This document shows, in pieces, positions 53,135 through 61,297 of a DNA stretch of 64,000 nucleotides. Under the pieces are notes generated by a model. That model was not told the DNA's origin. It was given only the letters and a program-made list of their open reading frames with translations, and did no database searches. The translations under genes were made by a program, and so were the position numbers. This DNA comes from Sulfitobacter sp. D7 (GTDB lineage Bacteria > Pseudomonadota > Alphaproteobacteria > Rhodobacterales > Rhodobacteraceae): NCBI RefSeq assembly GCF_003611275.1, contig NZ_CP020694.1, positions 2,604,001 to 2,668,000 on the forward strand, given 5' to 3'. Each line of letters starts with the position of its first letter. Position 1 is the first letter of the stretch.

Positions 53135-54300
53135 GCGTCTGGCCCCCCGCGCGCGCCAGCGGCGCTAACCTGCGCGCCTTCACGCAGCTTCGCCGCGCCC
53201 TCGGCCACGATCTGCGCGCCCAAGGGGGCTTCGGTTTCGACCCAGACCTGATCACCCTCGCGGTAGCGGATGGTGACAGGGACACGGGCGGTGCTGCCCT
53301 CATCGGCGACCCAGATGCCCGCGCCGCTTCGATCCCATGTGATGGCGGTTGCAGGCACAACGGGCAGCGGGTCGGTCTCTTCGGTCATGCGGATGGCAAA
53401 GGTCATACCGGCAAGCAGCAGCCCCTCGGGGTTCTCGATCTCGGCCTCTACCGTCGCACTGCGGGTCACGCTGTCGAGACGGCTGTCAAAGGCGGTGATC
53501 GTCCCCTCGAAAATGCGCCCCGCATAGGTGGGCGTGGAGACGAGAACCGGTTTGCCCTCGGCCAAAAGACCGATGGAGCGTTCTGGCACTTCGAATGTGG
53601 CAAGCAGGCGGGTGGTGTCGTCGATGGTCACGATGGCCTCCCCGCTCGACAAGCGATCGCCCAGACTAATATCGCTCAGCCCCAAACGGCCAGAGATCGG
53701 CGCTTTGATCGTGCGGTCATCCAACGCCACTTGGGCCAGCCCCACATTGGCTTCGGCCAAGCGCAAGGCGACCCGCGCTTCGGAAAGGCTTACGTCGGTG
53801 ACCACGGAACTGCCGTTGCTGCGCAGCCCCTCATAGCGGGTAACGGTGTCCTGCGCCTGATCGCGGTTGGCCTCGGCGATTTCTAGCGCCAGCCGTTCGG
53901 TGCGGTCGTCCAGTTTCAGCAAGACATCGCCCTTTTCCACCATCGTATTGGCGGCAAGCGCGGTTTCGACCACCTCGCCCGCATCGGTTGCGGTCACTTC
54001 CGTCTGGCGAAGGGACACCGCGCTGCCCACCGTGCGCAGGACGAGCGTATATGCGCGCGCCTCCAGCGGCGTCAGCACAACGGTTGTCGCCCGTCCTTGC
54101 CCGCCGCGCCGCCCGGGCCGCGCGTTCTGAGGCGCATCATCCGTCTGGGTGACACTGCCGCCCCAAAGCTGCGCAACCTCATCGGGCACGCCGAATGCGA
54201 TGCCATATGCGCCTGCAATGATGACGATGGAGACGACGGCGTAGATTAATCTTTTCAAAGTCTTCAGGCTCCTGAAAGGCGCTGTGGGGGAAAGTTTCAT
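53131..54300 (-). CDS. RND efflux periplasmic adaptor (HlyD/MFP type)
   Basis: The 389-residue protein has an N-terminal membrane helix (LIYAVVSIVIIAGAYGIAFG), a Gly/Arg-rich linker and the adaptor body: lipoyl-like half DAGEVVETALAANTMVEKGDVLLKLDD, the coiled-coil hairpin, and ATFEVPERSIGLLAEGKPV. It bridges the pump and the TolC duct. Its ATG follows AAAGTTTC-type sequence and no strong Shine-Dalgarno. The gene is divergent from marR across 311 bp. Confidence 0.9.
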   Translation of the reverse strand: MKLSPTAPFRSLKTLKRLIYAVVSIVIIAGAYGIAFGVPDEVAQLWGGSVTQTDDAPQNARPGRRGGQGRATTVVLTPLEARAYTLVLRTVGSAVSLRQTEVTATDAGEVVETALAANTMVEKGDVLLKLDDRTERLALEIAEANRDQAQDTVTRYEGLRSNGSSVVTDVSLSEARVALRLAEANVGLAQVALDDRTIKAPISGRLGLSDISLGDRLSSGEAIVTIDDTTRLLATFEVPERSIGLLAEGKPVLVSTPTYAGRIFEGTITAFDSRLDSVTRSATVEAEIENPEGLLLAGMTFAIRMTEETDPLPVVPATAITWDRSGAGIWVADEGSTARVPVTIRYREGDQVWVETEAPLGAQIVAEGAAKLREGAQVSAAGARGGPDA

Positions 54301-54584
54301 GGCCTTGCCAAACCGCCCCCCATGTCAGAACAACCCGGCCTCGAACGAAGGCGTGGCTGAGCGATTTAAACAGTGGCGAGCGGTGCGAAATTGGGTGTTG
54401 GAAAGGTCCCTGCGATACATGTGCTTCTTCTCAAACGGCGGACGAAGAATATTCCGTCGCAAAAATATTGCCGTTCCGATGAAAAATGTCGGTTCCCCTC
54501 GACCCGTGGGCCAAACTCCCCATGCGCGGCGTTCACGTCAACTGCTCCTTTCTTCGGCTCGGCCATGCCCGATCTTGCCTTTCG

Positions 54585-54610
54585 CAGTTAATTAGCCTAC
54601 TAACTGTTAG
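54585..54610. promoter_or_regulatory. Candidate MarR operator abutting the marR start codon
   Basis: Two overlapping inverted elements lie here: CAGTTA (54585-54590) with TAACTG (54601-54606), and the odd palindrome CTAACTGTTAG (54600-54610) which ends one base before the marR ATG. MarR proteins usually bind short palindromes overlapping their own promoters. The rest of the gap 54301-54584 shows no gene, and the adaptor promoter should lie in it. Confidence 0.45.
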
Positions 54611-54611
54611 C

Positions 54612-55070
54612 ATGCGGTTCGACACAGTAAAATTACATTATCTGCTCCATGCAGCCACTCTGGTGGAGGAAAAGCTGCGCCACCGACTTTCCGAAATCGG
54701 CATATCGCCCCGTCAGGCCCGCGTGATCGACGCACTTGCCCGAATGGGCGCCGTTTCGCAAATCACCCTCGCCCGCGAGTTCGCCATTACACCCGCCAGC
54801 ATGAGCACCATGACCGCGCGGCTGATCGCGGCAGACATCATCACCCGCAAAGTCGATCCGACCGAAGTGCGCAGCAATATCGTGGAACTGACACCGCGCG
54901 GGCGCGCGTTGCTGGCAGATATCCATGCCGCTTGGCGCGATATCGACACGCTGATCGCTGAGACACTGGGCGCGGAGGATGCCGCCGCGCACGCCACGCT
55001 CAATCGCCGCCTCCGAGACCGCCTTGGCGGCAAGGTGCCCGGCTTGGCGTCCGACAACACTCACAAGTAA
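54612..55070 (+). CDS. MarR family transcriptional regulator
   Basis: The 152-residue winged-helix repressor has the family core ISPRQARVIDALARMGAVSQITLAREFAITPASMSTMTARLIAADIITRKVDPTEVRSNIVELTPRG. The ATG at 54612 was chosen because the upstream extension lacks family features and would cover the operator region. It is divergent from the RND adaptor-pump operon and likely represses it. A YHYH gene follows 19 bp downstream. Confidence 0.9.
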   Translation: MRFDTVKLHYLLHAATLVEEKLRHRLSEIGISPRQARVIDALARMGAVSQITLAREFAITPASMSTMTARLIAADIITRKVDPTEVRSNIVELTPRGRALLADIHAAWRDIDTLIAETLGAEDAAAHATLNRRLRDRLGGKVPGLASDNTHK

Positions 55071-55089
55071 CGAGACAGGAGACCCTGCG

Positions 55090-56226
55090 ATGAGATTTCT
55101 ACGTTCCTGCGCAATCTGCGCAGTTTTCACACCGGCAGCCGCGTTTGCGCACCCCGACGCGCATTCGGTGGCGGATGCCGCGCTGGTCAGCCCCGCCGAG
55201 ATCGTGGATTGCACGCTCGAGACCGGAGAGACTGCACAATGCGCGCGCTATGTGGTGAAATATCTGCCCGACGACCTTGAGATCGGTCCGTTCTGTCCGG
55301 CGACCTTGGAGGACAAGGGCGGCATTTGGCACTGGGACGGCGATGAGGCGGGGCTCTACCGGATTGACGGCGATTTCCTGCGGATGCTGGACGCGCAGGG
55401 CTACACCTTCTTCAACGCAGACGGAGAGGTCTATTCTTTCGACATTCGCATCGAAGGGCCGACCGAGGCGCATGAGTGCATCCAAGGTTCGGTCGATCCC
55501 GATGTCGAAATGACGGTCCTCATTCCGACGAACCCGGTGATGGCGGATGAGCCGACCAGCCTTGGCACTGTTGCAAAGGTCGGCATCGGGTTGGACGGCG
55601 TCCCGATCTTCGCCGACGCCCCTTCGGTGCTGGAAACCGGGCATATGCCCGCGCTCGATACCTGCGGCGGCCATGTCGACCCGGGCGGCTGGTACCACTG
55701 GCATGCGACCGCTACGGATGTGAACGCGATCTATGACTCCGAAGGCGTCGATGCGGAATGTGTGAACGTCGCTCAGGATCAGACGGCACAGTTTGGCTAT
55801 GCCTTTGACGGGTTCGCGATGTTTGGCCCGCTGAACCACGACGGTTCCCTTCCCGATGATCTGGATGACTGCGGCGGCCATGTCGGCCTGACCGAAACGG
55901 ACGGAGAGGCCGAGTATCACTATCACGCGGGCAACACCTTTCCGAACCTGCCTGCCTGTCTGGCAGGCGTGGTCGCGCAGGACAACTTCGCGACCAATGC
56001 GGCAAACGGCATCGGGTCTGCGAATGCTGGCGGTGGTCCCGGCGGGCCGGGCGGAGGCCCAGACTTTGACGCGGTTGCCGAGACCCTCAACGTGGATGCC
56101 GAAACCCTGCGACAGGCCATGGAAGACGCAGGCGGGCGTGGCGCCGATCTGGCCAAGGTCGCAGAGGCTTTGGGGGTCGATGAAGACGCCCTGCGTGCAG
56201 CCATGCCCGCGCCTCCGCAACAGTGA
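55090..56226 (+). CDS. YHYH-domain exported protein with a repeated C-terminal helix pair
   Basis: The 378-residue product has a signal peptide (residues 1-20). The body contains the YHYH domain: FGYAFDGFAMFGPLN, and paired histidines in HVDPGGWYHWHATATDV and EYHYHAGNTFPNLPAC, which suggest metal binding in the periplasm. After a Gly-rich hinge the tail carries two copies of a short helical unit, VAETLNVDAETLRQAM and VAEALGVDEDALRAAM. The family is exported and of unknown function. It follows marR and may belong to its operon. Confidence 0.82.
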   Translation: MRFLRSCAICAVFTPAAAFAHPDAHSVADAALVSPAEIVDCTLETGETAQCARYVVKYLPDDLEIGPFCPATLEDKGGIWHWDGDEAGLYRIDGDFLRMLDAQGYTFFNADGEVYSFDIRIEGPTEAHECIQGSVDPDVEMTVLIPTNPVMADEPTSLGTVAKVGIGLDGVPIFADAPSVLETGHMPALDTCGGHVDPGGWYHWHATATDVNAIYDSEGVDAECVNVAQDQTAQFGYAFDGFAMFGPLNHDGSLPDDLDDCGGHVGLTETDGEAEYHYHAGNTFPNLPACLAGVVAQDNFATNAANGIGSANAGGGPGGPGGGPDFDAVAETLNVDAETLRQAMEDAGGRGADLAKVAEALGVDEDALRAAMPAPPQQ

Positions 56227-56252
56227 TGGAAGGCAGGGTCTGAGCTATCAAC

Positions 56253-56313
56253 CCAGCCCTCGCGTGTCTCGCCCTGCCCCCGCTCGGGGCGGTGGCGGAC
56301 AGGTGAGGGCTGG
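56253..56313. repeat. Long GC-rich hairpin after the YHYH gene
   Basis: The arms ccagccctc (56253-56261) and gagggctgg (56305-56313) are perfect complements. Inside them a further GCCCC/GGGGC pair forms an apical loop. No T run follows, so a structural or processing role is as likely as termination. The rest of the gap 56227-56463 shows no gene. Confidence 0.45.
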
Positions 56314-56463
56314 TCAGTCGGCTTAGCAGATGTGGAACGCCCGCCCTCCGGGGTCACTGGTTGCGCATCCGCGCTTTGAATTCTGATATGTCAAAGTACC
56401 ACCATCGCCGCTCAACCCACGCATTTCGAATGCCCCGCCCAGAGCCATCGCGTCAAAAACCAA

Positions 56464-57261
56464 CTACAACAGATGCTTGAACACGCCGAAGAGTTCGCGC
56501 TGTGTTGAGATGACGAGCTTGCGGTAAAGGTTCCGACGATGGACCTTGCAGGTTTCCGTCGCGATATCGAGCAGTTTCGCAGCGGAGGCATTCGAATGGC
56601 CCTGCAGCACCAACCCCGCGATCTGCGCCTCCCGCAGGGTTAGACCGATGCTCAGGCGATCCGCAGCATGGCTTCTGATGGCATCGGACAGCGGGGGGCG
56701 GGCCGTTCCGGGCTGGTCGACGGGGGCCGGGGCCACGGCAATGCAATGCTGCGCCAGAAGCTCCAGCAACAAGGGCGCATAGCTTTCCACGCTGCGAAGC
56801 TCACTGCGCCGAAAAGGCCCCTGCCCATCCCGCCTGCTCAGCGACAGATGCGCAACGCCGCCATCCTGTAGTGGGATGAGCAGACCAACCTCGTCACAAA
56901 GCCCGGTGCCCCGGTAATATTGCAGATAATATTCGCTGGAAAAGAAACGGTCCGGCGCGATGTCGGCCAAACGAAACAGCCCGCCCTCCTTCGGCAGGCT
57001 GCGATACAGATAGAAGGGGTCAAAGGCATAGCTGCTCTCCATATAGTCTTCGAGAGGCCGCCCGATCAATTTGCCCGGCTCGATCCAGTGATCCAGCAGT
57101 AAGGGCGGTTGGTCCGCATCAAAGCGCAACATCAAGAAGGTGCCGAAGGCGATGCGGGTGCTGAAAAAGGTCTTATAGGCCTCGAAAAAAGATGGGCTGC
57201 CGACGGCCCGAAGCGCATCGCGCAATTGCTCAATCGCCAAATTTGTCAGCCTATCGCCCAA
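56464..57261 (-). CDS. LuxR family helix-turn-helix regulator
   Basis: The 265-residue protein starts at TTG (57259-57261) supported by GGAG five bases upstream. The C-terminal 55 residues form the LuxR helix-turn-helix: LTLREAQIAGLVLQGHSNASAAKLLDIATETCKVHRRNLYRKL. The N-terminal domain is not a clear autoinducer-binding fold, and no luxI-type gene is in the window, so this is a LuxR-type solo. It is divergent from the spermidine/putrescine-type ABC operon and probably controls it. Confidence 0.85.
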   Translation of the reverse strand: MGDRLTNLAIEQLRDALRAVGSPSFFEAYKTFFSTRIAFGTFLMLRFDADQPPLLLDHWIEPGKLIGRPLEDYMESSYAFDPFYLYRSLPKEGGLFRLADIAPDRFFSSEYYLQYYRGTGLCDEVGLLIPLQDGGVAHLSLSRRDGQGPFRRSELRSVESYAPLLLELLAQHCIAVAPAPVDQPGTARPPLSDAIRSHAADRLSIGLTLREAQIAGLVLQGHSNASAAKLLDIATETCKVHRRNLYRKLVISTQRELFGVFKHLL

Positions 57262-57297
57262 AGATACTCCAAAATCTGATCAAAATCTCAAGAACAC

Positions 57298-57333
57298 TAC
57301 CCCACAAGGGGTATATTCACCAATTACTATTGG
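57298..57333. promoter_or_regulatory. Candidate LuxR operator palindromes in the divergent promoter
   Basis: Two perfect inverted repeats lie side by side: TACCCC-ACAA-GGGGTA (57298-57313) and CCAAT-TACT-ATTGG (57320-57333). A direct repeat of caaaatct lies at 57270-57277 and 57281-57288, 11 bp apart, nearer the regulator's start. The palindromes lie between the divergent LuxR and ABC genes, where a LuxR-type dimer would bind. The factor is inferred. Confidence 0.5.
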
Positions 57334-57396
57334 CGCAATCATGCAGGGCAAGCTTTGCTCAAAACCAAGAACCGAATTGGGCGATCAGGGGGAAAG

Positions 57397-58470
57397 ATGA
57401 CCAAGGCAATCACCGCACAGGCACTGCGCAAAGTGTATCCCGGCAACCCGCCGGTCGAAGCGCTCGCGAGTATCGACCTCGAAATTCAGGACAACGAATT
57501 CTTCACGCTGCTGGGCCCTTCGGGCTGTGGCAAGACGACCTTGCTGCGACTGATCGCGGGGTTTGAGCATCCCACATCCGGCAGGCTGGACATGTTCGGC
57601 GAAAGCCTGCTCGCGTTGCCCCCCTACAAACGCCCCATCAATACCGTCTTTCAAAACTACGCCCTGTTTCCTCATATGACCGTGGCCGAAAACATCGGCT
57701 TTGGCTTGCAAATGCTCGGCACGCCCAAATCCGCGATCAACTCGACCGTCGAAGAGATGATGGAACTTGTGCAGATGACCCAGATGGCGGATCGACAGAC
57801 CAGCCAGATCTCCGGCGGGCAACAGCAGCGCGTCGCCCTCGCCCGCGCTCTGGCGCCACGGCCCAAGATCCTGCTGCTGGACGAACCGCTGAGCGCCTTG
57901 GACTTCAAACTGCGCAAGAAAATGCAACTGGAGCTAAAACGGCTTCAGACCGAAACCGGCATCACCTTTATCTTCGTGACCCACGACCAGGAAGAGGCGC
58001 TGACCATGTCGGATCGCATCGCGGTCATGTCCAACGGCGCGGTGCGTCAGGTCGGACGCCCACGCGAGATTTACGACCGTCCTGCAGACCGGTTCGTGGC
58101 GGATTTCATTGGCGATACCAACTTCTTACCGGCTGAAATCATTGGCCGCGAGGGGGAGAGCGCTCAGTTGCGTCTGCCTTCAGGCAAGCTTGTGCAGGCC
58201 CATGCGAATGAAGCCGCCACGGGCCGGGTCACGCTGGCCCTGCGACCGGAACATGCGGAATTGACCTCCGAAGCCGATGGCCTCTTGGCCGGGAGCCTGC
58301 GCGAGGTGGTCTATTTCGGGACCGATACGCATTTTCACGTCGGCCTCGACGATGGCAGCGAATTTGTACTGCGCCAGCAAAATGGCCCCACGGTCACGCA
58401 TTCCTATGTGACGGGCGATCGGGTTGGGGTGTCCTTCCCCGCCGGTGCCGCTCAGGTTCTGAGGGACTGA
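57397..58470 (+). CDS. potA: ABC transporter ATPase, PotA-like
   Basis: The 357-residue ATPase powers a spermidine/putrescine-type importer. It has Walker [10 protein letters not shown], signature [16 protein letters not shown], Walker [13 protein letters not shown] and a C-terminal regulatory domain with [12 protein letters not shown]. The start at 57397 follows GGGGGAAAG. It begins an operon with two permeases and a binding protein. The substrate may be a polyamine or a related cation, but assignment is by homology. Confidence 0.9.
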   Translation: MTKAITAQALRKVYPGNPPVEALASIDLEIQDNEFFTLLGPSGCGKTTLLRLIAGFEHPTSGRLDMFGESLLALPPYKRPINTVFQNYALFPHMTVAENIGFGLQMLGTPKSAINSTVEEMMELVQMTQMADRQTSQISGGQQQRVALARALAPRPKILLLDEPLSALDFKLRKKMQLELKRLQTETGITFIFVTHDQEEALTMSDRIAVMSNGAVRQVGRPREIYDRPADRFVADFIGDTNFLPAEIIGREGESAQLRLPSGKLVQAHANEAATGRVTLALRPEHAELTSEADGLLAGSLREVVYFGTDTHFHVGLDDGSEFVLRQQNGPTVTHSYVTGDRVGVSFPAGAAQVLRD

Positions 58471-58473
58471 CCC

Positions 58474-59385
58474 ATGGCAGAGCTTTCAAACACCGTTGCA
58501 AAACGCGCCGCCCGAAACCGCTGGCTGCTGCTGACGCCCGCGCTGATCATCCTGATCTTTGCCGCCAGCGGGCCGCTGCTGATCACGTTGTTCTATTCCT
58601 TCCTCACCCCCGGCGACTATGGCGGGGTAGTCTGGAATTTCTCGACCGATGCGTGGTTTGGCGTGCTGATGCAGCGCGATATCTTCGACGACACATTGGG
58701 CTGGTCGGATGCCCATCTCAGCATCTTCTGGCGGTCGCTCAAATTGTCGATCCTGACAACGCTCGCCTGTTTGTTCTTTGGTTTCCCCACAGCTTACTTC
58801 ATCGCCACACGGCCGAAAAAGCAGCGCGAATTCTGGATGTTGCTGATCATCATCCCCTTTTGGACGAACCTGCTGATCCGCACCTTCGCCATTCTGGAAT
58901 TGATCCGCAACGAGGGCACCGTGAACTCAATCCTCATCGCGCTTGGTATCATTGATGAGCCGATCCAGATGCTTTTCACCGAGTTTTCGATCATTTTGGG
59001 CATGGTCTATGTCTATCTGCCGCTGATGGTTCTGCCGATCTATGCCTCGCTTGAGCGGTTGGATTTCCGGCTCGTCGAAGCAGGCTATGATCTTTACGCC
59101 ACCCGCTTTCACGTGCTGCGCCGGGTGATCTTGCCGCTGGTGAAACCGGGGGTGATCGCGGGGTCGATCCTTGTGCTGGTGCCCTCGCTTGGGGCTTATG
59201 TCACGCCGCGCGTCATGGGCGGTGGCAATCAATTAATGATCGGCAATCTGATCGAATTGCAATTCGGACAGGGGCGCAACTGGCCCTTGGGCGCGGCGCT
59301 GTCGATCACCCTGCTGGCTATCGTGATGGTGGCGCTGCTGGCCTATGTCCGCGCCGCCGGAAATGAGGAGGTGCAGCATGGCTAA
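58474..59385 (+). CDS. potB: ABC transporter permease, PotB-like
   Basis: The 303-residue membrane protein has six helices and the EAA-type loop AGYDLYATRFHVLRRVILPLVKPGVIAGS. It forms the transport channel with the PotC-like partner. It starts 3 bp after potA and overlaps potC by 8 bp, so all are co-translated. Confidence 0.88.
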   Translation: MAELSNTVAKRAARNRWLLLTPALIILIFAASGPLLITLFYSFLTPGDYGGVVWNFSTDAWFGVLMQRDIFDDTLGWSDAHLSIFWRSLKLSILTTLACLFFGFPTAYFIATRPKKQREFWMLLIIIPFWTNLLIRTFAILELIRNEGTVNSILIALGIIDEPIQMLFTEFSIILGMVYVYLPLMVLPIYASLERLDFRLVEAGYDLYATRFHVLRRVILPLVKPGVIAGSILVLVPSLGAYVTPRVMGGGNQLMIGNLIELQFGQGRNWPLGAALSITLLAIVMVALLAYVRAAGNEEVQHG

Positions 59386-60181
59386 TCGCGGGTTCGACAT
59401 TCGCAAGCTTACGGGCTTTTCCAGCATCGCGATGGCGTGTTTTTTCATGCTCTACATGCCGATCATCCTGCTGGTGGTCTATTCCTTCAACGCGGGCACC
59501 TCCATCGCGATCTGGGAGGGGTTTTCGTGGCGCTGGTACGCCTCGGCTTGGGACAACGAAATGGTCCAAGAGGCCACGGTGCGCAGCCTTATCATCGCGG
59601 TCTCTGCCGCGGCCATCTCAACCAGTGTCGCTGTGCTTGCAGCCCTCGGCACCACCCGCACAGGCAAGTTTCGGGGGCAGACCACGGTCTTTGCGCTGAT
59701 CCACCAGCCGCTCATGGTGCCCGAGATTGTCACGGCAGTGGCGCTGCTGATCTTCTTTGCCTCGATCAAGGTCGTGACGGGCTATACTGGGCTGATGTAT
59801 CTGATCATCGCGCATTCCGCATTCTGCATCCCTTTCGCCTATCTGCCGATCAGAGCGCGGCTGCAGGGCATGGACCTGACCCTCGAACAGGCGGGGGCGG
59901 ATCTCTATGGCACGCCGTTTCAGGTTTTCCGCCATGTGACCCTGCCCCAGCTTTGGCCGGGCATCCTCGCCGGGGCGATGCTGGCCTTTGTCATTAGCCT
60001 TGATGACGTGGTCATTACCGAATTTGTGAAATCCGCCGGGCAGGACACCCTGCCGACCTATATGCTGGGCCAACTACGGCGGGTGGTGACACCTGAGATC
60101 AATGCGATTTCAACTGTTCTGTTGATGATCTCGGTGACGATGGTGATCGCCTATACCCTGCTCAGCAAAGTCAAAAAATAA
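59378..60181 (+). CDS. potC: ABC transporter permease, PotC-like
   Basis: The 267-residue membrane protein has six helices and the EAA loop [30 protein letters not shown]. The chosen ATG at 59378 ([11 protein letters not shown]) follows GAGGAGG; an upstream in-frame start was rejected as it lies deep inside potB. It is the second permease of the importer. Confidence 0.88.
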   Translation: MANRGFDIRKLTGFSSIAMACFFMLYMPIILLVVYSFNAGTSIAIWEGFSWRWYASAWDNEMVQEATVRSLIIAVSAAAISTSVAVLAALGTTRTGKFRGQTTVFALIHQPLMVPEIVTAVALLIFFASIKVVTGYTGLMYLIIAHSAFCIPFAYLPIRARLQGMDLTLEQAGADLYGTPFQVFRHVTLPQLWPGILAGAMLAFVISLDDVVITEFVKSAGQDTLPTYMLGQLRRVVTPEINAISTVLLMISVTMVIAYTLLSKVKK

Positions 60182-60201
60182 TTAACCAACGGGAGCTAGA
60201 C

Positions 60202-61221
60202 ATGAAAAAGACACTGACGGCACTCACGCTCATCCTCGCGGGGCCTGCCATGGCCGAAGGCGAGTTGAACATCTACAACTGGGGCAACTACACCAGCCCC
60301 GACATGATCGAAAAGTTCGAGAAAGAGACCGGCATCAAGGTCACCATCACGGACTATGACAGCAACGATACGGCACTGGCCAAGATCAAAGCGGGCGGTC
60401 ACGGCTTTGACATCGTCGTGCCCTCGGGCACCTATGTCCCGATTTTCGTGGGCGAAGGGCTGCTGATGGAAAGCAAGCCCAACGAGATGGAGAACTTCAA
60501 GAACATGGACCCGCAGTGGGTCGATGTGGAATTCGATCCGGGCCGCAATTACACCGTGCCATGGCAGTGGGGGACCGTCGGGGTGACGGTGAACACCGCG
60601 GTCTATGATGGCGACATCAATACCGCCGCCGTGATCTTTGACCCGCCAGAAGAGCTGAAGGGCAAGATCAATGTGGTGCCCGAGATGAATGACGTGATGG
60701 GCATGGCGATCCACTTTGCGGGCGGTGAGCAATGCACAGCCGACAAGGAAATGCTGAAAAAAGTCCGCGACATCCTGCGCGAGGCCAAGCCCAATTGGTT
60801 GTCGATGGACTACGGCAATATCGAGAAATACGCCAAGGGTGACCTCGCCGCCGGGGTGAACTGGAACGGCGCATCCTTCCGAGCGCGCAACCAAAACCCC
60901 GACATCGCCTTCGGCTACCCGCAAGAGGGCTATCCAGTCTGGATGGACAATGCCGCGATTTTGGCGGACGCGCAGAACGTCGAAGAAGCCAAGACCTTCC
61001 TCAACTTCATCATGGACCCGGAAAATGCTGCGATGCTGTCTGAGTTCGCCCGCTATGCCAACGGCATCAAGGGCTCAGAGGCGTTCATGCCAGAAGACAT
61101 GAAGTCCGCGCCCGAAGTGGTCGTGCCCGAAGACCTGAAGGGCGCCGCCTATGTCGCCAAGGTCTGCCCGCCCGAGGCGCAAAAGCTCTACACCGCGATC
61201 TGGACCGACCTTCAGAAATAA
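60202..61221 (+). CDS. potD: ABC transporter solute-binding protein, PotD-like
   Basis: The 339-residue periplasmic protein has a signal peptide (residues 1-18) and the PotD-type core ([21 protein letters not shown] at the mature start, [14 protein letters not shown] mid-protein). PotD proteins bind polyamines; several ligand residues cannot be confirmed from sequence alone. GGGAG precedes the ATG, 20 bp after potC. A hairpin separates it from the amidohydrolase. Confidence 0.88.
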   Translation: MKKTLTALTLILAGPAMAEGELNIYNWGNYTSPDMIEKFEKETGIKVTITDYDSNDTALAKIKAGGHGFDIVVPSGTYVPIFVGEGLLMESKPNEMENFKNMDPQWVDVEFDPGRNYTVPWQWGTVGVTVNTAVYDGDINTAAVIFDPPEELKGKINVVPEMNDVMGMAIHFAGGEQCTADKEMLKKVRDILREAKPNWLSMDYGNIEKYAKGDLAAGVNWNGASFRARNQNPDIAFGYPQEGYPVWMDNAAILADAQNVEEAKTFLNFIMDPENAAMLSEFARYANGIKGSEAFMPEDMKSAPEVVVPEDLKGAAYVAKVCPPEAQKLYTAIWTDLQK

Positions 61222-61247
61222 CGCGCGCTTTGTTCGATAAACACATT

Positions 61248-61272
61248 GCGCCCCGGCCATCGGTCGGGGCGC
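61248..61272 (+). terminator. Hairpin between potD and the amidohydrolase
   Basis: The arms gcgccccg (61248-61255) and cggggcgc (61265-61272) are perfect complements around a 9-base loop. No T run follows, so it may only attenuate or stabilise the upstream message. Confidence 0.5.
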
Positions 61273-61297
61273 GCATCGCAATAAGGACCCGAAGACC

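Noticed and set aside
49829..53251. 1140-residue plus-strand open frame opposite the RND pump
   Set aside because: The minus strand encodes clear RND pump and adaptor motifs. The antisense translation is rich in His, Arg, Gly and Asp with no family feature, as expected for a shadow frame in GC-rich DNA.
56464..57261. LuxR gene as an autoinducer-sensing quorum regulator
   Set aside because: The N-terminal domain does not show a clear autoinducer-binding pattern and there is no luxI-type gene in the window. It is best called a LuxR-type solo.
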